Origin: Fragum whitleyi
Taxonomy: Eukaryota; Mollusca; Bivalvia; Cardiida; Cardiidae
Direction of reading: 5' to 3'
DNA length: 64,000 bases
Assembly (NCBI GenBank): GCA_948146395.1
Contig: OX411552.1
Coordinates: 12,632,957 to 12,696,956 of the forward strand
Shown here: positions 1-11,328 of the stretch, in pieces
Numbering within the stretch: position 1 is the stretch's first letter
How the letters are laid out: each line of letters opens with the position of its first letter
The notes under the pieces: model-generated
Databases searched by the model: none
What the model was told of the DNA's origin: nothing
The model's input: the letters and a program-made list of their open reading frames with translations, nothing else
Position numbers and translations under genes: made by a program

Positions 1-285
1 GCTTGATAGTTAGCATATCCAGGAAGTAAAAATCAAAACCATCCATCAGTTTCTGAGAAATTTAGGGGACATGAAAAAGATAGACTGATGTCAGAAACCA
101 ACAAGCTGGCTCCTAAATGACCCAAAGCATATTTTGGTTGGTTTTATATAAATTATAATACAAGTAAAATTTGACTAGAAATACATAAAACAGACAGATG
201 GATAAAATTCTTGTTTCACAAAGTCTAATACATTACAATGTTTGACATATCAAGATCTCTGTGTATAGTAATATAACAATTCTAA

Positions 286-633
286 ACAAGAGGGCCATTG
301 GCCCTTAAGCGATCACCTGAGGCATAAAGTTGACCAAGGTGGCAAAGTGTCAAAACTATATAACTGGCTAAACAAAAGTACAAGATTTCAAGAAGAAAAA
401 ACATTCTGATTACATTTCAAGACACTTGAGTCAGATATGTTGCCTCTAAAGTGCCCAAAAAATTCAAGATTCTTAGAGATGTCCTAGTTTTTGACCCCCC
501 TTTCGATCTTGTCCAAGACTTCAAGACAGACATTCTGACCAAATTGTAATACCTTCAATCTAAATATATGTTCTCTGGAGTGTAAACAAGATTTGACCCC
601 CTGACACCATTTTTGTGCTCAGGTGACCTAAAA
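286..633 (+). mobile_element. HINE/pearl-like element, short copy
   Basis: It begins with ACAAG followed by the hairpin GAGGGCCATTGGCCCTT and a GATCACCTGAG block, and ends near GTGCTCAGGTGACCTAAAA. The same ends bound the larger copies at 11329-12745 and 13036-15563. Only about two tandem-core monomers lie between the ends. The family assignment rests on the terminal palindromes plus tandem core, known from pearl/HINE elements of bivalves. It is non-coding. Confidence 0.6.
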
Positions 634-837
634 TGAGTCTTACTTAAAGAGATCCCATTAAATTTGAGCTAGAAAGATCTAGCTGTATCATCAATTAATG
701 TAAAATCTAGTAGAGGCATTAAAGACAGTAAAATTTGTGACCTGTCACATGAAAAAGACATTCTGGGAACCTGTTAAAATAATAATAAAAAAAGGAATAA
801 CTATACTACAAATAGAATATCATATTTGTTTTCTTAA

Positions 838-1078
838 CTCTTGTCATGCTGAACCCAGAATATTCCTGCTTTGGCAGGAGCTATAGACAAACATCAGCCT
901 GCACATATGTGCAGTCTGATGTTAGTCTACACCACCTGTTTCTCACTTTCAAACCAGAAAGGTCAATAGATGCAGTTTTTTTCAAATAAAAATTGACCTA
1001 CAGTTGGTACTTTCAGTGCTTTTTGTCTTTTGATTTTGATTAAAATTTTTAGCCAAAAATTATTCAGCATAACAATGG
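838..1078. mobile_element. TTAA-flanked MITE (piggyBac-like), copy 1
   Basis: A 241-bp element is flanked by TTAA at 834-837 and 1079-1082. Its imperfect terminal inverted repeats read CTCTTGTCATGCTGAA at the left and TTCAGCATAACAATGG at the right. Off centre is a palindrome of about 50 bp around GCACATATGTGC that is shared with copies at 2374, 54557 and 57539. There is no coding capacity. TTAA targets with C-rich tips are typical of piggyBac-type MITEs; the transposase source is inferred. Confidence 0.7.
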
Positions 1079-2059
1079 TTAAGAACTAATTAAACGTATT
1101 ATGAAAATAAATAAAATGATGACAAGAGGCCCAAGAGGGCAACTATAGCTCCACTGGCACTAAGATTATATATAGTCTATTTGAAAGTACATAATCATTA
1201 ATTTTACTAGAAGGTCCCTTTTCAATGACATGGAATAATGTTTCCAAGTAGCTTTAATGTGCCAAAAGTCATATGATTAAGCAACATTTATTTCATAAAA
1301 ATCTGCTAATGTATTTACAAGCTGTTATAACAAGAAATATTGCATCACATAGGCCCCCTTTTCAATGACCCATTAAATCACCCAAAATGAAAGACAGTTG
1401 ATAGAGCATAACCTAAGGATCATGCATTTGGGTTGAACTTTGACCAGTAGATTTAGAGAAGAAGATATTTTATATTTAATCGTGTGGGACCCTTTTTCAG
1501 TGACTCAATGGCCCGAAGAGCCTACGTTCTTTCTAATTAAGAAACCTGAAAGAGAATTTCCTGAGTATTTTCCCTGTGAAGATTGATTGAATTCTGACAA
1601 GTAGTTTCAGATACAAAGATTTTTTTTATATTCATCAAATGGGACTATTTTTCGGTGACACATCATCCCATAGAGCCTATCTTAATAACCCGATCGGAAT
1701 TTAATGAAGAAATCTGAAAGAGCCTTCCAAAGCACTGTTCCTGCGCAGTTTGGTTAAATTTTTAGAGAAGAATATTTTTGTTAAATCCCTTCAAATGGGA
1801 CAATTTTTGTATGACACAACAGCCTGTACAAGCCATGTTATCTACCCGATCAGAAATTAACCAAGAAATCTGATAGAGCATGTCCTAGGCATCATTCCTG
1901 TGAAGTTTGGATGAATTCTAATGAGTAGTTTCAGAGAAGAAGATGGCACGGTGGCCCATACAGCCCATCTTATCAGCCTGATAAGAATTTGATAAAGAAA
2001 TCTGAAAGAGCATGCCCCAAGCATTGTTCCTGTGAAGTTTGAAGAAATAAATATTTTTA

Positions 2060-2306
2060 TATTTGAGCCTAAGCGTGAGATTTCCAACAATTTCAAATAT
2101 GTGCAAAGCAAAGACTCTGACTGGCCTGTGCATCTGCACAGTCTGACCAGAGTCTTTACTATGCGTTTAATAGATAGAAAAGGTCTCAAAGTATCTGTAG
2201 ATCATCAAGCATCTTTAAATTTACAGTATGTGGCTGCCAACACTACTCAATGGTAGCATCTCAGGAACATTTCAAAATTGTTGGAAATGTCACACACAGG
2301 TTCATT
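2060..2306. mobile_element. GAGCCT-type inverted-repeat MITE, copy 1
   Basis: A 247-bp segment has ends ATTTGAGCCTAAGCGTGAGA and the inverse TGTCACACACAGGTTCA, each joined to a TTCCAACAATTT arm. Inside is an imperfect hairpin around GTGCATCTGCAC. The same structure occurs at 8354-8606 and 55783-56027. It is inserted in the HINE core at 1122-2803. Confidence 0.6.
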
Positions 2307-2373
2307 TCATATGGGACCTTTTTTCAGTGAAGTGACAGCCCATAACACTGTTATCAGCCCAATCAGTGTTTAA

Positions 2374-2612
2374 ACCTTGTCATGCTGAATAAATTTTGGC
2401 TAAAAACTTTCATCAAAATCAAAGGGCAAAAAGCACTGAAAGTCCAAGCTGTAGATCAATTTTTAAATGAAAAACTAAATCTTTTGACAATTCTGGTTTG
2501 ATAGTGAGAAACAGGTGGTGTAGACTAACATCAGACTACACATATGTGCAGGCTGATGTTTGTCTATAGCTCCTGCCAAGGCAGGAATATTCCCGGTTCA
2601 GCATGACAAGGG
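2374..2612. mobile_element. TTAA-flanked MITE, copy 2 (inverted)
   Basis: A 239-bp relative of the element at 838-1078, in the opposite orientation. TTAA occurs at 2370-2373 and 2613-2616. The right tip reads TTCAGCATGACAAGG and the internal palindrome is near 2540. It interrupts the HINE core, so it is younger than the HINE. Confidence 0.72.
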
Positions 2613-2929
2613 TTAACTAAGAAATATGAAAAAGCATGTCCCAAGTATCATTCCTGTGAAATATAGTTGAATTCTGCTCAGTAGTTTCAGGGAAGAAGAT
2701 GTTCACAGGTAAAGTTAACAGACAGAAGCATGGGGGCATGCACTAACAACAGACACCAGACCATGACAATAGCTACCTGGACTTTGTCTACTGGAGCTAT
2801 TAACTGTGTGCCCTATTCATGAACAATAATACATGTACATCTAAAACATACAACTATTTTTTCTTATAACAGAATCAGATCATAGATAAACAAGTGCATG
2901 TCAGGAGTCTCCCACCGGAAAACAAAAAA

Positions 2930-4610
2930 ATCCTTTCTTATAATATATCTCCTACTTACTAGATCTATAACTATTCAAAATTTGAAGTTGCTAGCACATT
3001 AGGTTTTGAACAAAATGTCCCAAACAAAAATATAAGAGTAAAAACAACCAATGGCAAAAACTCCAAAAGTGGGCGGAGAAGAATGATTCTTGTACATGCC
3101 ACTTGTCCTCAATGAGATCTATAAGTGTACCAAGTTTGAAGTTGCTAGCACTGATGGCTCAGGAGATTTGGTCCATACAAAAATGTCAGGATAAAAAATA
3201 ACAACGGACAATAACTAAAAAAGTGGATGTGGCAGAGTAACAGTTCTTGTGCATTACACTTCTTCTCAATGAGATCTACCAGTGTACAAAGTTTGAAGTT
3301 GCTAAGGCTTATGGTTTAGGAGATAAGTACGCGACAAAAATGTAAGGATAGAAACAACAAGAGCCATGTTGGACATGGGCATAAGTCCCCTACCGGCTTT
3401 GTTTGTCTCAATGTTTTCCCACGCCAATTCTATCAGGGACGTCAAAACCAGGTCTTGTTTTGGAAAGGGTTAAACAAGACTTACATGAGTTGTTGTCTCT
3501 GCTGTGCCCACTATACAATTCTTGCAAGCAATAGACAGATGCAAGAAATAGTATCAATAACAGTTACCTTGTCTGATCCAAGATGTTTTTCTTCAGTCTT
3601 GTTGGTAAGAAATGAGAACTTTCACTGGAGAAGATTAATACTGCTGCATCACCACCCTGACTAACATGGCTTATAAATTTTTTTACATTTTAAAACAGGT
3701 TTCATCAAGTTAGCTTGCTTAGTTATTAAGTTATTGCAGGATCCATTTTTTGCCATATTTTCACTATTTCCGTTACCATAGCAACCGCACTTTTTGTCAA
3801 AGAACAAAGATAAAATGATGTGCATAATCTACACATTGCCATCTAGTCATATACCAAGTCTCATCAAATAAGCTTGCTTACTTATTAACTTATCGCAGGA
3901 TCCAATATTTTTTGCCATATTTTCACTATTTCCGTAACCATAGCAACAACAATTTTAGTCTAAAAACAAAAATAAAATGATGTGCATAATCTACACATTG
4001 CCATATATTCATATACCAAGTCTCATCAAACTAGCTTGCTTAGTTATTATCTTATTGCAGGATCCCATTTTTGGCCATATTTTCACTATTTCTGTAACCA
4101 TAGCAACCTCAATTTAAGTCGAAAAACAAAAATAAAATGATGTGCATAATCTACACATTGCCATCTAGTCATATACCAACTTTCATCAAAAACGCTTGCT
4201 TAGTTATTAAGTTATCGCGGGATCAAGATTTGAGCGGACAGACGGACGGACAGACGGATGGACAGACGGACAGACGGACGGACAGACGGAGGGCAAACCT
4301 ATAGTCCCCTCCGGTGTGAACACCGGTAGGGGACTAACAAAGGGCAATAACTAAAAAAGTGGACATGGCAGAGTAACAATTCTTGTACATGACACTTGTC
4401 CACAATGATATCTAGAAGTGTAGCAAGTTTGAAGTTTCTAGCACTTATGATTTAGAAGATATGTTCCGGACAAAAATGTAAAGGTAAAAACAACAAAGGG
4501 CAATAACTCAAAATGTGGGTGTGGCAGAGTAACAGTTCTTGTACATGACACTTGTCCTCAATGAGATCTATAAGAGTACAAAGTTTGAAGATTTATAAAA
4601 TATTAGGACT
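2930..4610. repeat. Tandem-core HINE remnant (150-bp units)
   Basis: Units of about 150 bp repeat with landmarks GAAGTTGCTAGCACTTATG, GGCAATAACTAAAAAAGTGG and TTCTTGTACATGACACTTGT. The array is split by the inserted element at 3361-4335. No coding sequence is supported. Confidence 0.55.
3361..4335. mobile_element. HINE/pearl-like element with ACKG run and 5-bp target duplication
   Basis: A 975-bp insertion is flanked by AACAA at 3356-3360 and 4336-4340. One end carries AAGTCCCCTACCGG and the other its inverse CCGGTAGGGGACT. The core is about three units of ~170 bp (GCTTGCTTAGTTATTAAG, ATTTTCACTATTTCCG, ATGATGTGCATAATC). It is followed by a GACGGACAGACGG tetranucleotide run at about 4235-4290. 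The host array at about 4490 shows the uninterrupted site. Confidence 0.65.
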
Positions 4611-5330
4611 TTTGAAAAGAATATTGTGAGTGAAATGCAATGCCATTACATGTTGTATCTATCATAAGCTTATGACATTTAACAAATAGTATCCTGAAAT
4701 GAGTATTAGGAAAACAGTTGATCTACCTTCAAATGTTTGACCCATTTATGTGACCTTGGCCCTTTATCTTTACCATGTGCAGTGTTTATACCAATAATTT
4801 CAAGTAAACACAATCTTTCCCATTTCAGAAAAAGTTTTGCCTGGTGGGTCAAACTGTAGTAAGGTTTTTTGTTTTTTTTTGTAAAACAGTGCACAACCTT
4901 GATATATGAGCAAAGAATTTACTCAGACACACATAATGAGATTCGAAATGCAAGCAACGAGTTGCCTTTAACGCTTTTACAACATAGCAAAGACTCTGAT
5001 CAGAATGTGCAAATCCACAGGCTGATGTGATTCTTTACTGGAGTTCCATGTGAAATTGTTGGAAATACATTTTATTCTTTAATGCTTTTTGGTGGTTTAT
5101 CAAGGAATAAAGGAAGATTATCATTTTGATAAACTCACCACTTTAAATGTGAAATGGTCGAAAAACTTATTCACCCTCATTCATTCATTTCACCCTATCT
5201 GAAGTAATCTAATGTCCAATGAACATTGCATAGCAATCAACTGCTAAATGACACACTTTTAGAAAAATTGTCCTAAAATTTTAACATTTTGTCTCATTTT
5301 CATATTAAAGAAACAGAATAATTGGGTTTT
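4611..5330. other. No gene recognised
   Basis: AT-rich sequence. A partial GAGCCT-type hairpin (AGCAAAGACTCTGATC) lies near 4985-5070. Short frames here have no recognisable domain. Confidence 0.4.
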
Positions 5331-5336
5331 TTTATC

Positions 5337-5444
5337 GAGTAAGATTGATTTATATTTTGTTTGGTGAACGACATACGCTATTTTTCCTTGTGAAAGTGTA
5401 GCATTTGTTTGTTCACTCAATGAAATATAAATCAATCTTACTCG
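5337..5444. repeat. Hairpin element, GTAAGATTGATTTATA arms
   Basis: Arms of about 30 bp (GAGTAAGATTGATTTATATT and its inverse) enclose a 45-bp loop. A diverged relative lies at 5592-5712 with centre GGCAGAGCCTC, and another spans 61945-62590, where it is interrupted. Confidence 0.55.
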
Positions 5445-5591
5445 CAAAACAAACAATTATTCTATTTCTTGGACTTATGAGACATGATCCAACTATTGGA
5501 CTTATACTTTACATAGGATTATTTAACTCAGATCCAAATTCTTTATGATAAGCAATAGTTATATACAGAGGATAATTGTTTGTTTCAGTGT

Positions 5592-5712
5592 AAATTGATT
5601 TTTTATCTTTCATTGAATGAACAACAAAAGCTATATTTTCATGAGTGGCAGAGCCTCAAGTGAAAATATTACTTTGGTCGTCCATGAAATGAAAGATTTA
5701 TCGATCTTACTT
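5592..5712. repeat. Hairpin element related to 5337-5444
   Basis: The arms TTATCTTTCATTGAATGAAC and GTCCATGAAATGAAAGATTT face each other around TGGCAGAGCCTCAAG. It provides the empty-site comparison for the insertion at 61987-62517: TATATTTTCATGAGTGG is continuous here. Confidence 0.5.
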
Positions 5713-5729
5713 GAAAAATAAACTGCATT

Positions 5730-6455
5730 TTATTAAAGACAAAAAGGGATGAAATGTGAAAATTTTGGGATAACTTTATTTCAAGTGGATCTTTTTGCAT
5801 GTAATTACAAGGCAGCATCATGATGAGGCCATTAAGATAATTATGTATATTGGGCTCTGCTTAGAGAACGACAAATAGAGTTAAATGAACACCACAGCAG
5901 TGATTCATTTTGCGGCGCATCCCACATCAAAGATGCACAAATTTAAAAAAGGACTCATATTTTTCAAATATGTCAGTCCCATGGATGCAAAATTTTTAGG
6001 ATTCTATGTTATATCTTTCCTATTTAAATGTGAAAATGGCCAACATTTTGTTTACTACTATACCAGCTAAACAATTTAATTAAGCACTTTTGATACAAAA
6101 TTCAAAATAAAATGACCCAAAGATTAGATCAAGCTCTGAATTCATTATCTCAATACATGTGCATTATTCCAACATGCTTTATGCCCGTTTGCAGCTGGGA
6201 ATAGGTTGGGACTAATTGTTTCAAATTATGCAAGTGCTAAGGACCCCTTCCTTCACATTTCAAAATGAATCACTACTGCAGGGATTACAAGTAGTGTTTT
6301 GAAGATTACTTGACTTCCATGAGAAATGATTGCAAATACGTATTATCAACAGATTCATCAATAAACATAAGATTATATTATTAATTCAGATCTAAAACTT
6401 GCAAATAAAATGCTAGTTGTCCCAAGGGATGAAATATCAGATCAATTATCTTCAA
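5730..6455. other. No gene recognised
   Basis: AT-rich unique-looking sequence without a supported coding region, RNA gene or clear repeat. Confidence 0.35.
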
Positions 6456-7436
6456 TTATAATATGACCTACGTCGCAGGAGTGAAATAAACGTGTTGAAT
6501 ATTTTTGATATTACACGGGTGTTATTACACTAGTGGAATAACTATGCAAATGAGCTCAGAGCGAATAGCAGCCCTATTTTGTAACCACGAAAATGACGTC
6601 ATAATGTATATATTGTGATGTCAGTTTTAAACGGCGTTATAAGTTTGGCGGTAAATTGAAATGTCAAATTTCAAGAATTTTGACTATTTTTAGCGAAAAT
6701 TCGGGTCATATCATAAATAGAATATAAAATTTGTGCTCATAAAATACAGAATTTATAAAACTCGTCATCTAAAAACAGATAAAAACTAGGCGCAGCCTTG
6801 TTTTTATCTGTTAATAGATGACTCGTTTAATAAATTCTGTATTCCATGACCACTCATTTAATATCCTCTATTCAACAGATTGCTGCTGTCAATCAAAATA
6901 ATGATTGACTAATCAAAATACTCAACCATAATGAGATCTCTGTTGAACTCAGGATTTTTTTGCCATTTTGTTTGAAATATATTTTGTAAATGACCAACTA
7001 AAAGGTTGTAACTACAGCTAGATTAAGCTATAGTTGAAATGTATAGGTCATCCTCCAAATATTTGTTGTTTGTTTTATGTCTGTGAACACATTTTTTTTC
7101 TGTTTTTGATGACCAGTTTAATAAGTTTAGTGTTCTATGAACACTAATTTAATATTTGATTTATGATATGACCTGAATTTTGGTGAAAATCATGGGAATC
7201 ACAGAAAGTTATAGATTCAAGTTATTCAGAGAATCATCATATAACGTCATTTGCAAAATGACGTCAGTAAACTCATTATGATGTCATTTCACACACACAC
7301 ACACAAAAAAAAATACAACATTGCTATACATTCCTAACTCATTTGGATAGTTATTCCACTAGTGTAATAACACCCATGTAATATTAAAAATATTCAAAGG
7401 GTTAGTTTCACTCCCAGGGCATAGGTCTTATCATAA
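6456..7436. mobile_element. Long-TIR foldback element
   Basis: Roughly 110-140-bp inverted arms meet here. The left arm contains GGTGTTATTACACTAGTGG, and its inverse CCACTAGTGTAATAACACC lies near 7355. The outer tips are ATATGACCTA and TAGGTCTTAT. An internal hairpin (ACAGATAAAAAC/GTTTTTATCTGT) sits near 6775-6815. The same internal hairpin recurs at about 63765-63805 at the window edge. No transposase frame is present, so it is non-autonomous. Confidence 0.65.
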
Positions 7437-7602
7437 ATAAACACAGTACATGTACTACTTTGTGCTTGAAAAAAATAAGTTCATTGAGATAAGAATGGAA
7501 ACTAATGTGAATGGTAAAAGATAAAAAAATTCTAGAACTATATCAATTAACAAAATTAATGTAAACAAAATTAATGTAAAATGTTCCTTAAAATAAATTT
7601 CA

Positions 7603-7925
7603 ACAAGAGGACCATTGGCCCTTAACCACTCACCTGATGCATAAAGTTGACAAAGGTGGAAATGTGTCAACACTACTTATTTGAAATTCATTATTGGCCT
7701 AACAAAGGTCAAAGATACCAAGAAGACAAACATAAGATTCAAATATGTTGCCTGTAGAGTACTAAAGAACTTCTTTTTGAGATTTGAAGGTCTTCTAGTT
7801 TTTTTTTTGACCCTCTTTCAAACTTGTATAAGATTTCAAGACTATCATTTTGACGAAGACATAGAATTTTCGATCCAAGAGTGCACACAAGGATTTTCAT
7901 GAATTTGACCCCTAGACCTCATTTT
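7603..7925 (+). mobile_element. HINE fragment (head only)
   Basis: It starts ACAAGAGGACCATTGGCCC and continues with CACTCACCTGATGCATAAAG, as at 286. The core decays after about 300 bp and no tail hairpin is seen. Confidence 0.5.
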
Positions 7926-8353
7926 GATATTAAGCAATTTGACCATTTTGTCATTTTAAACAAAAAAATTGGTAAGTGTATATTAAAGAAAATAGATTCC
8001 AGTATTTGTTTGTATCAGCGTTTTTTTTTTGTTTGTTTTTTTTTTAAATCAGCAGTTTTATGGGCAAGTTTCTTTCCTGGACTTCCCCAGTTTAGCCAAC
8101 AAAACTGTGTTGATGAAACATGACAATGCTCAACCTGGATTGCATAATTTTAGTGAACCTTATTACATTTAATTTCAGAATACAATAATTTGAATTCATT
8201 AACAGTAATAGCCAACAAACTTTTGAAAGAACCCAAAGTATTGAAAACAAAACTACACAAATAACATCAAGGCTTAGCCAGACCCTATCAAGTGAATAAT
8301 AAAAAAGAATATTTACTTTGAACAACAATTAGGTATGCTTGATGGTGTGTTTG

Positions 8354-8606
8354 ACAAATGAGTCTGTGCGTGACATTTCTGACAATTTGAACTATTTGCG
8401 AGGTGCAAATAATGAGAGGCGTGCCAGCCACTAACTTTTATTATTAAGTTATCCGATGGTATACAGATACTTTGTAAGTGTATATAACTACTAAGCGCAT
8501 AATGAAGACTCTGTTCAGACTGTGCAAAATTAATGTACAGGCTGGTCAGAGTCTTTGCTTTGTGCATATTTGAAATTGTTGGAAATCTCAAGCACAGGCT
8601 CAAATA
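8354..8606. mobile_element. GAGCCT-type inverted-repeat MITE, copy 2
   Basis: The ends ATGAGTCTGTGCGTGACATT and GAAATCTCAAGCACAGGCTC are inverted relative to each other, about 250 bp apart, with the AGTCTTTGC hairpin inside. Its right half was copied by the tandem duplication that follows. Confidence 0.55.
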
Positions 8607-9977
8607 TCTTTAGTCTCCCAAAAACTGAAGTAAATAAACAAAAACAAATATGATGTGTTACTGGCATTAAACAAACACAATGTATCAAGAGGCATGTAAA
8701 GAGTTTTCTTGAATAACCAATTTTATCATACCATACTGATTTTCAAGCAGGCCACAATATGAGATTCTCTCAAAGGTAAGACTCTAACATAACTTCTGAA
8801 AGTATGTATTAAACTATTTTATTTAAAAATCCTGTGAGACATGAAGGGGAAGGGAAGAGATCATTCATTTTATTGACTTATTTTTTTGACTACATATAAA
8901 CAAGATTTTGTTGTGAATCACACATAACCCTTAAACCAGGGTTTTGACCCCCAAAATTATATCTTATTTTGACCCTTAGAATTTCCCTAAAGGGGGTCAC
9001 ATTGACCCCCCCCCCCCCCTTGGAAAAAATTTCTAAGGGTCCAAACTTTTTAAGATGCTTCAGATAAACTATCTTAAATTTTACAAATCAATTGCTTACT
9101 TCATATCTTTGTAACAAAAGTTCAAATGACTTAAACCTATAAATGTCTTATTATGGTGATCCCTCTTATGTCTCATGCTCAGCTCTTTCTTGTCTTTTGA
9201 TCCCTTTAAAATTCATTTTGCCCCCCCCCCCCCCCCCCCCCCCCCCTGGAACCTTTAAAATTCACAGGCTGGTCAGAGTCTTTGCTTTGTGCATATTTGA
9301 AATTGTTAGGAATCTCACGCACAGGCTCAAATATCTTTAGTCTCCCAAAAACTGAAGTAAATAAACAAAAACAAATATGATGTGTTACTGGCATTAAACA
9401 AACACAATGTATCAAGAGGCATGTAAAGAGTTTTCTTGAATAACCAATTTTATCATACCATACTGATTTTCAAGCAGGCCACAATATGAGATTCTCTCAA
9501 AGGTAAGACTCTAACATAACTTCTGAAAGTATGTATTAAACTATTTTATTTAAAAATCCTGTGAGACATGAAGGGGAAGGGAAGAGATCATTCATTTTAT
9601 TGACTTATTTTTTTGACTACAAATAAACAAGATTTTGTTGTGAATCACACATAACCCTTAAACCGGGGTTTTGACCCCCAAAATTATATCTTATTTTGAC
9701 CCTTAGAATTTCCCTAAAGGGGGTCACATTGACCCCCCCCCCCCCCTTGGAAAAAAATTCTAAGGGTCCAAACTTTTTAAGATGCTTCAGATAAACTATC
9801 TTAAATTTTACAAATCAATTGCTTACTTCATATCTTTGTAACAAAAGTTCAAATGACTTAAACCTATAAATGTCTTATTATGGTGATCCCTCTTATGTCT
9901 CATGCTCAGCTCTTTCTTGTCTTTTGATCCCTTTAAAATTCATTTTGCCCCCCCCTGGAACCTTTAAAATTCATTTT
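8524..9977. repeat. Tandem duplication, two ~727-bp copies
   Basis: Sequence from about 8538 reappears at about 9264 with only scattered differences, for example the length of the C runs. The offset is 726-727 bp over the whole unit. Both copies contain GGGTTTTGACCCCCAAAATT and poly-C tracts (9007-9019, 9221-9246, about 9735 and 9979-10004). Frames encoding proline or glycine runs here are C-tract artefacts. Confidence 0.85.
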
Positions 9978-10081
9978 GCCCCCCCCCCCCCCCCCCCCCC
10001 CCCCTAGAATTTAATGGTCAAGGGGTCCTTGACTCCCTTATTAAAAACACTAGCACAAGCCTTACTTATTGATGCGGGAGC

Positions 10082-10395
10082 AAAAAAAAAATGTGTGTGT
10101 ATTTCCGTTTATTTATCGTCGCTACCGTAGCACAAGCCCATATGAGCAACACCCCAGAAGATGGTTACTTGTTACGGGGGATAGTGCAAGGATACATGAC
10201 GAAACTACTGCTGAGATCCACAATGGTTCTTTAACGAGCTTGGTGTAAAGCACCGTCTCACGGGGCCTCGGTTTAAAATCTCATCCGAAAGACAATTAGT
10301 TTTTTTAGTGTACCAGCCTGGGAATCGAACCCATGCAGTCAAACTTAAATGGTTTTGAAGTCCAGTGCTTTACCAACTGATCTAATCAGGCTGGT
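10082..10395 (-). mobile_element. tRNA-derived SINE, complete copy
   Basis: On the minus strand the head is tRNA-like, with an A-box-like TAGATCAGTTGGTAAAGC and a B-box-like GGGTTCGATTCC (reading down from 10395). The body contains TTGTCTTTCGGATGAGAT and GCTTTACACC. The head is not a functional tRNA because the acceptor and anticodon arms do not close properly. It lies about 85 bp downstream of the sorting nexin stop. A second copy at 29301-31600 is split by an insertion. Confidence 0.75.
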
Positions 10396-10463
10396 AAAAA
10401 AAAAAATAATGCATTACAGATTGCATAGCTATTCAAGTTACATGTAATATAATAATTAACAGG

Positions 10464-10469
10464 TTTATT
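10464..10469 (-). promoter_or_regulatory. Poly(A) signal AATAAA, sorting nexin
   Basis: The minus-strand hexamer AATAAA lies 11 nt past the stop codon at 10480-10482. If used, the 3' UTR would be only about 30-40 nt. This is a sequence match only. Confidence 0.45.
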
Positions 10470-10479
10470 GTAACTATAA

Positions 10480-11142
10480 TCATATATTCACCAACCCTTG
10501 TAATATAGATAATAACGATGGCAGCTCCCTTGATTCCCTTTTTCTCTTCTGTAATATCTCTTCAAGGTCAGTCTTATCCTTTCCTAGTTTCCATGACAGA
10601 TGAATACAAGTCTGTAATAAAGGGAGGTAATAAACACTGTCCTCCTTCCCCTTGAAACATTTGAGTGCAGAGAGACCATATCTGAGAGCAAAGTCTTCTT
10701 TTTCAGACAATTGACAACTTACAACTAGAGCACAGAGAGTTATTCCAATATCGACAGAGTTAAATCCAATTATTCTCTCTTGAACTTGTAGAACTTTTTG
10801 AAACAAAGGCACAGCATCTGTAAAATTGTCTGCAAGAAACAAGTTATATGCACTTTGTAAATCAGAGAGATAAAAGAACTGAAGGAATGGTTGAGAAAAT
10901 CTTAATTCGTCCAGAGAATAAAGGTGAGTAAGATACTGTTCGAAAGCCCTGCTTCTATTTCCTATAGTCTTTGGTGTAAAGTTACCAATAAGTTTCTTTT
11001 TAGGAAAGGAAATATCATCCATCTTCTTGCCAAATCCTTTCTTTAAATCAGAGTGTAATTTCTCGAAGTCTGAATATCTTTTCTCAATGATACAAGGGTT
11101 ACTGTCCACTTGAGAGGGCTGTGTCAATAAAATTCTGTAAAT
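10480..11142 (-). CDS. Sorting nexin exon 3: PX core and C-terminal domain
   Basis: The acceptor CTTTGCAG precedes 11142 and the exon begins at phase 0 with IYRILLTQ. It encodes residues 118-337: the basic lipid-binding core KRYSDFEKLH, the proline-containing stretch SFPKKKL, RSRAFEQYL, and the helical domain that includes SDLQSAYNLFLADNF. It stops with TGA at 10480-10482. An in-frame ATG at 11148 lies in the intron and is not the start. Confidence 0.9.
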   Translation of the reverse strand: MYRILLTQPSQVDSNPCIIEKRYSDFEKLHSDLKKGFGKKMDDISFPKKKLIGNFTPKTIGNRSRAFEQYLTHLYSLDELRFSQPFLQFFYLSDLQSAYNLFLADNFTDAVPLFQKVLQVQERIIGFNSVDIGITLCALVVSCQLSEKEDFALRYGLSALKCFKGKEDSVYYLPLLQTCIHLSWKLGKDKTDLEEILQKRKRESRELPSLLSILQGLVNI

Positions 11143-11328
11143 CTGCAAAGACAGTACAATTGAAATTCTCAGGACAATAATAACAATTTCTTACATACTA
11201 GGTGGGCGACACCTCAAGGGTTTCGCAGAAGAGGAATGAAGAGAAGAAGAATAGAATGTCTATATTACTGATGATCTTACTCATTACTGTTTGCGATAAA
11301 GGGGGAAACGAAAAAAAACAAAAAAAAA
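11143..11328. other. Sorting nexin intron 2, proximal part
   Basis: Intronic sequence next to the exon 3 acceptor. A polypyrimidine stretch (minus strand) precedes CAG. The intron runs from 20341 to 11143 and its other contents are listed separately. Confidence 0.6.

Larger units (their letters stand above)
1122..2803 (+). mobile_element. HINE-like tandem-core element with nested MITEs
   Basis: The head is ACAAGAGGCCCAAGAGGGC and the tail is CAATAGCTACCTGGACTTTG followed by CTGGAGCTATT. The core repeats a unit of about 165 bp whose landmarks are CATATGGGACC, TCAGCCCGATCAGAATTT, GAAAGAGCATG and AGTAGTTTCAGAGAAGAAG. The same core recurs at 22047-23036. Two smaller elements (2060-2306 and 2374-2612) interrupt it. 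Reading frames inside the array come from repeat sequence and are not genes. Confidence 0.6.

Noticed and set aside
9143..9415. Proline- or glycine-run proteins
   Set aside because: They are produced by C26 homopolymer tracts within a duplicated repeat.
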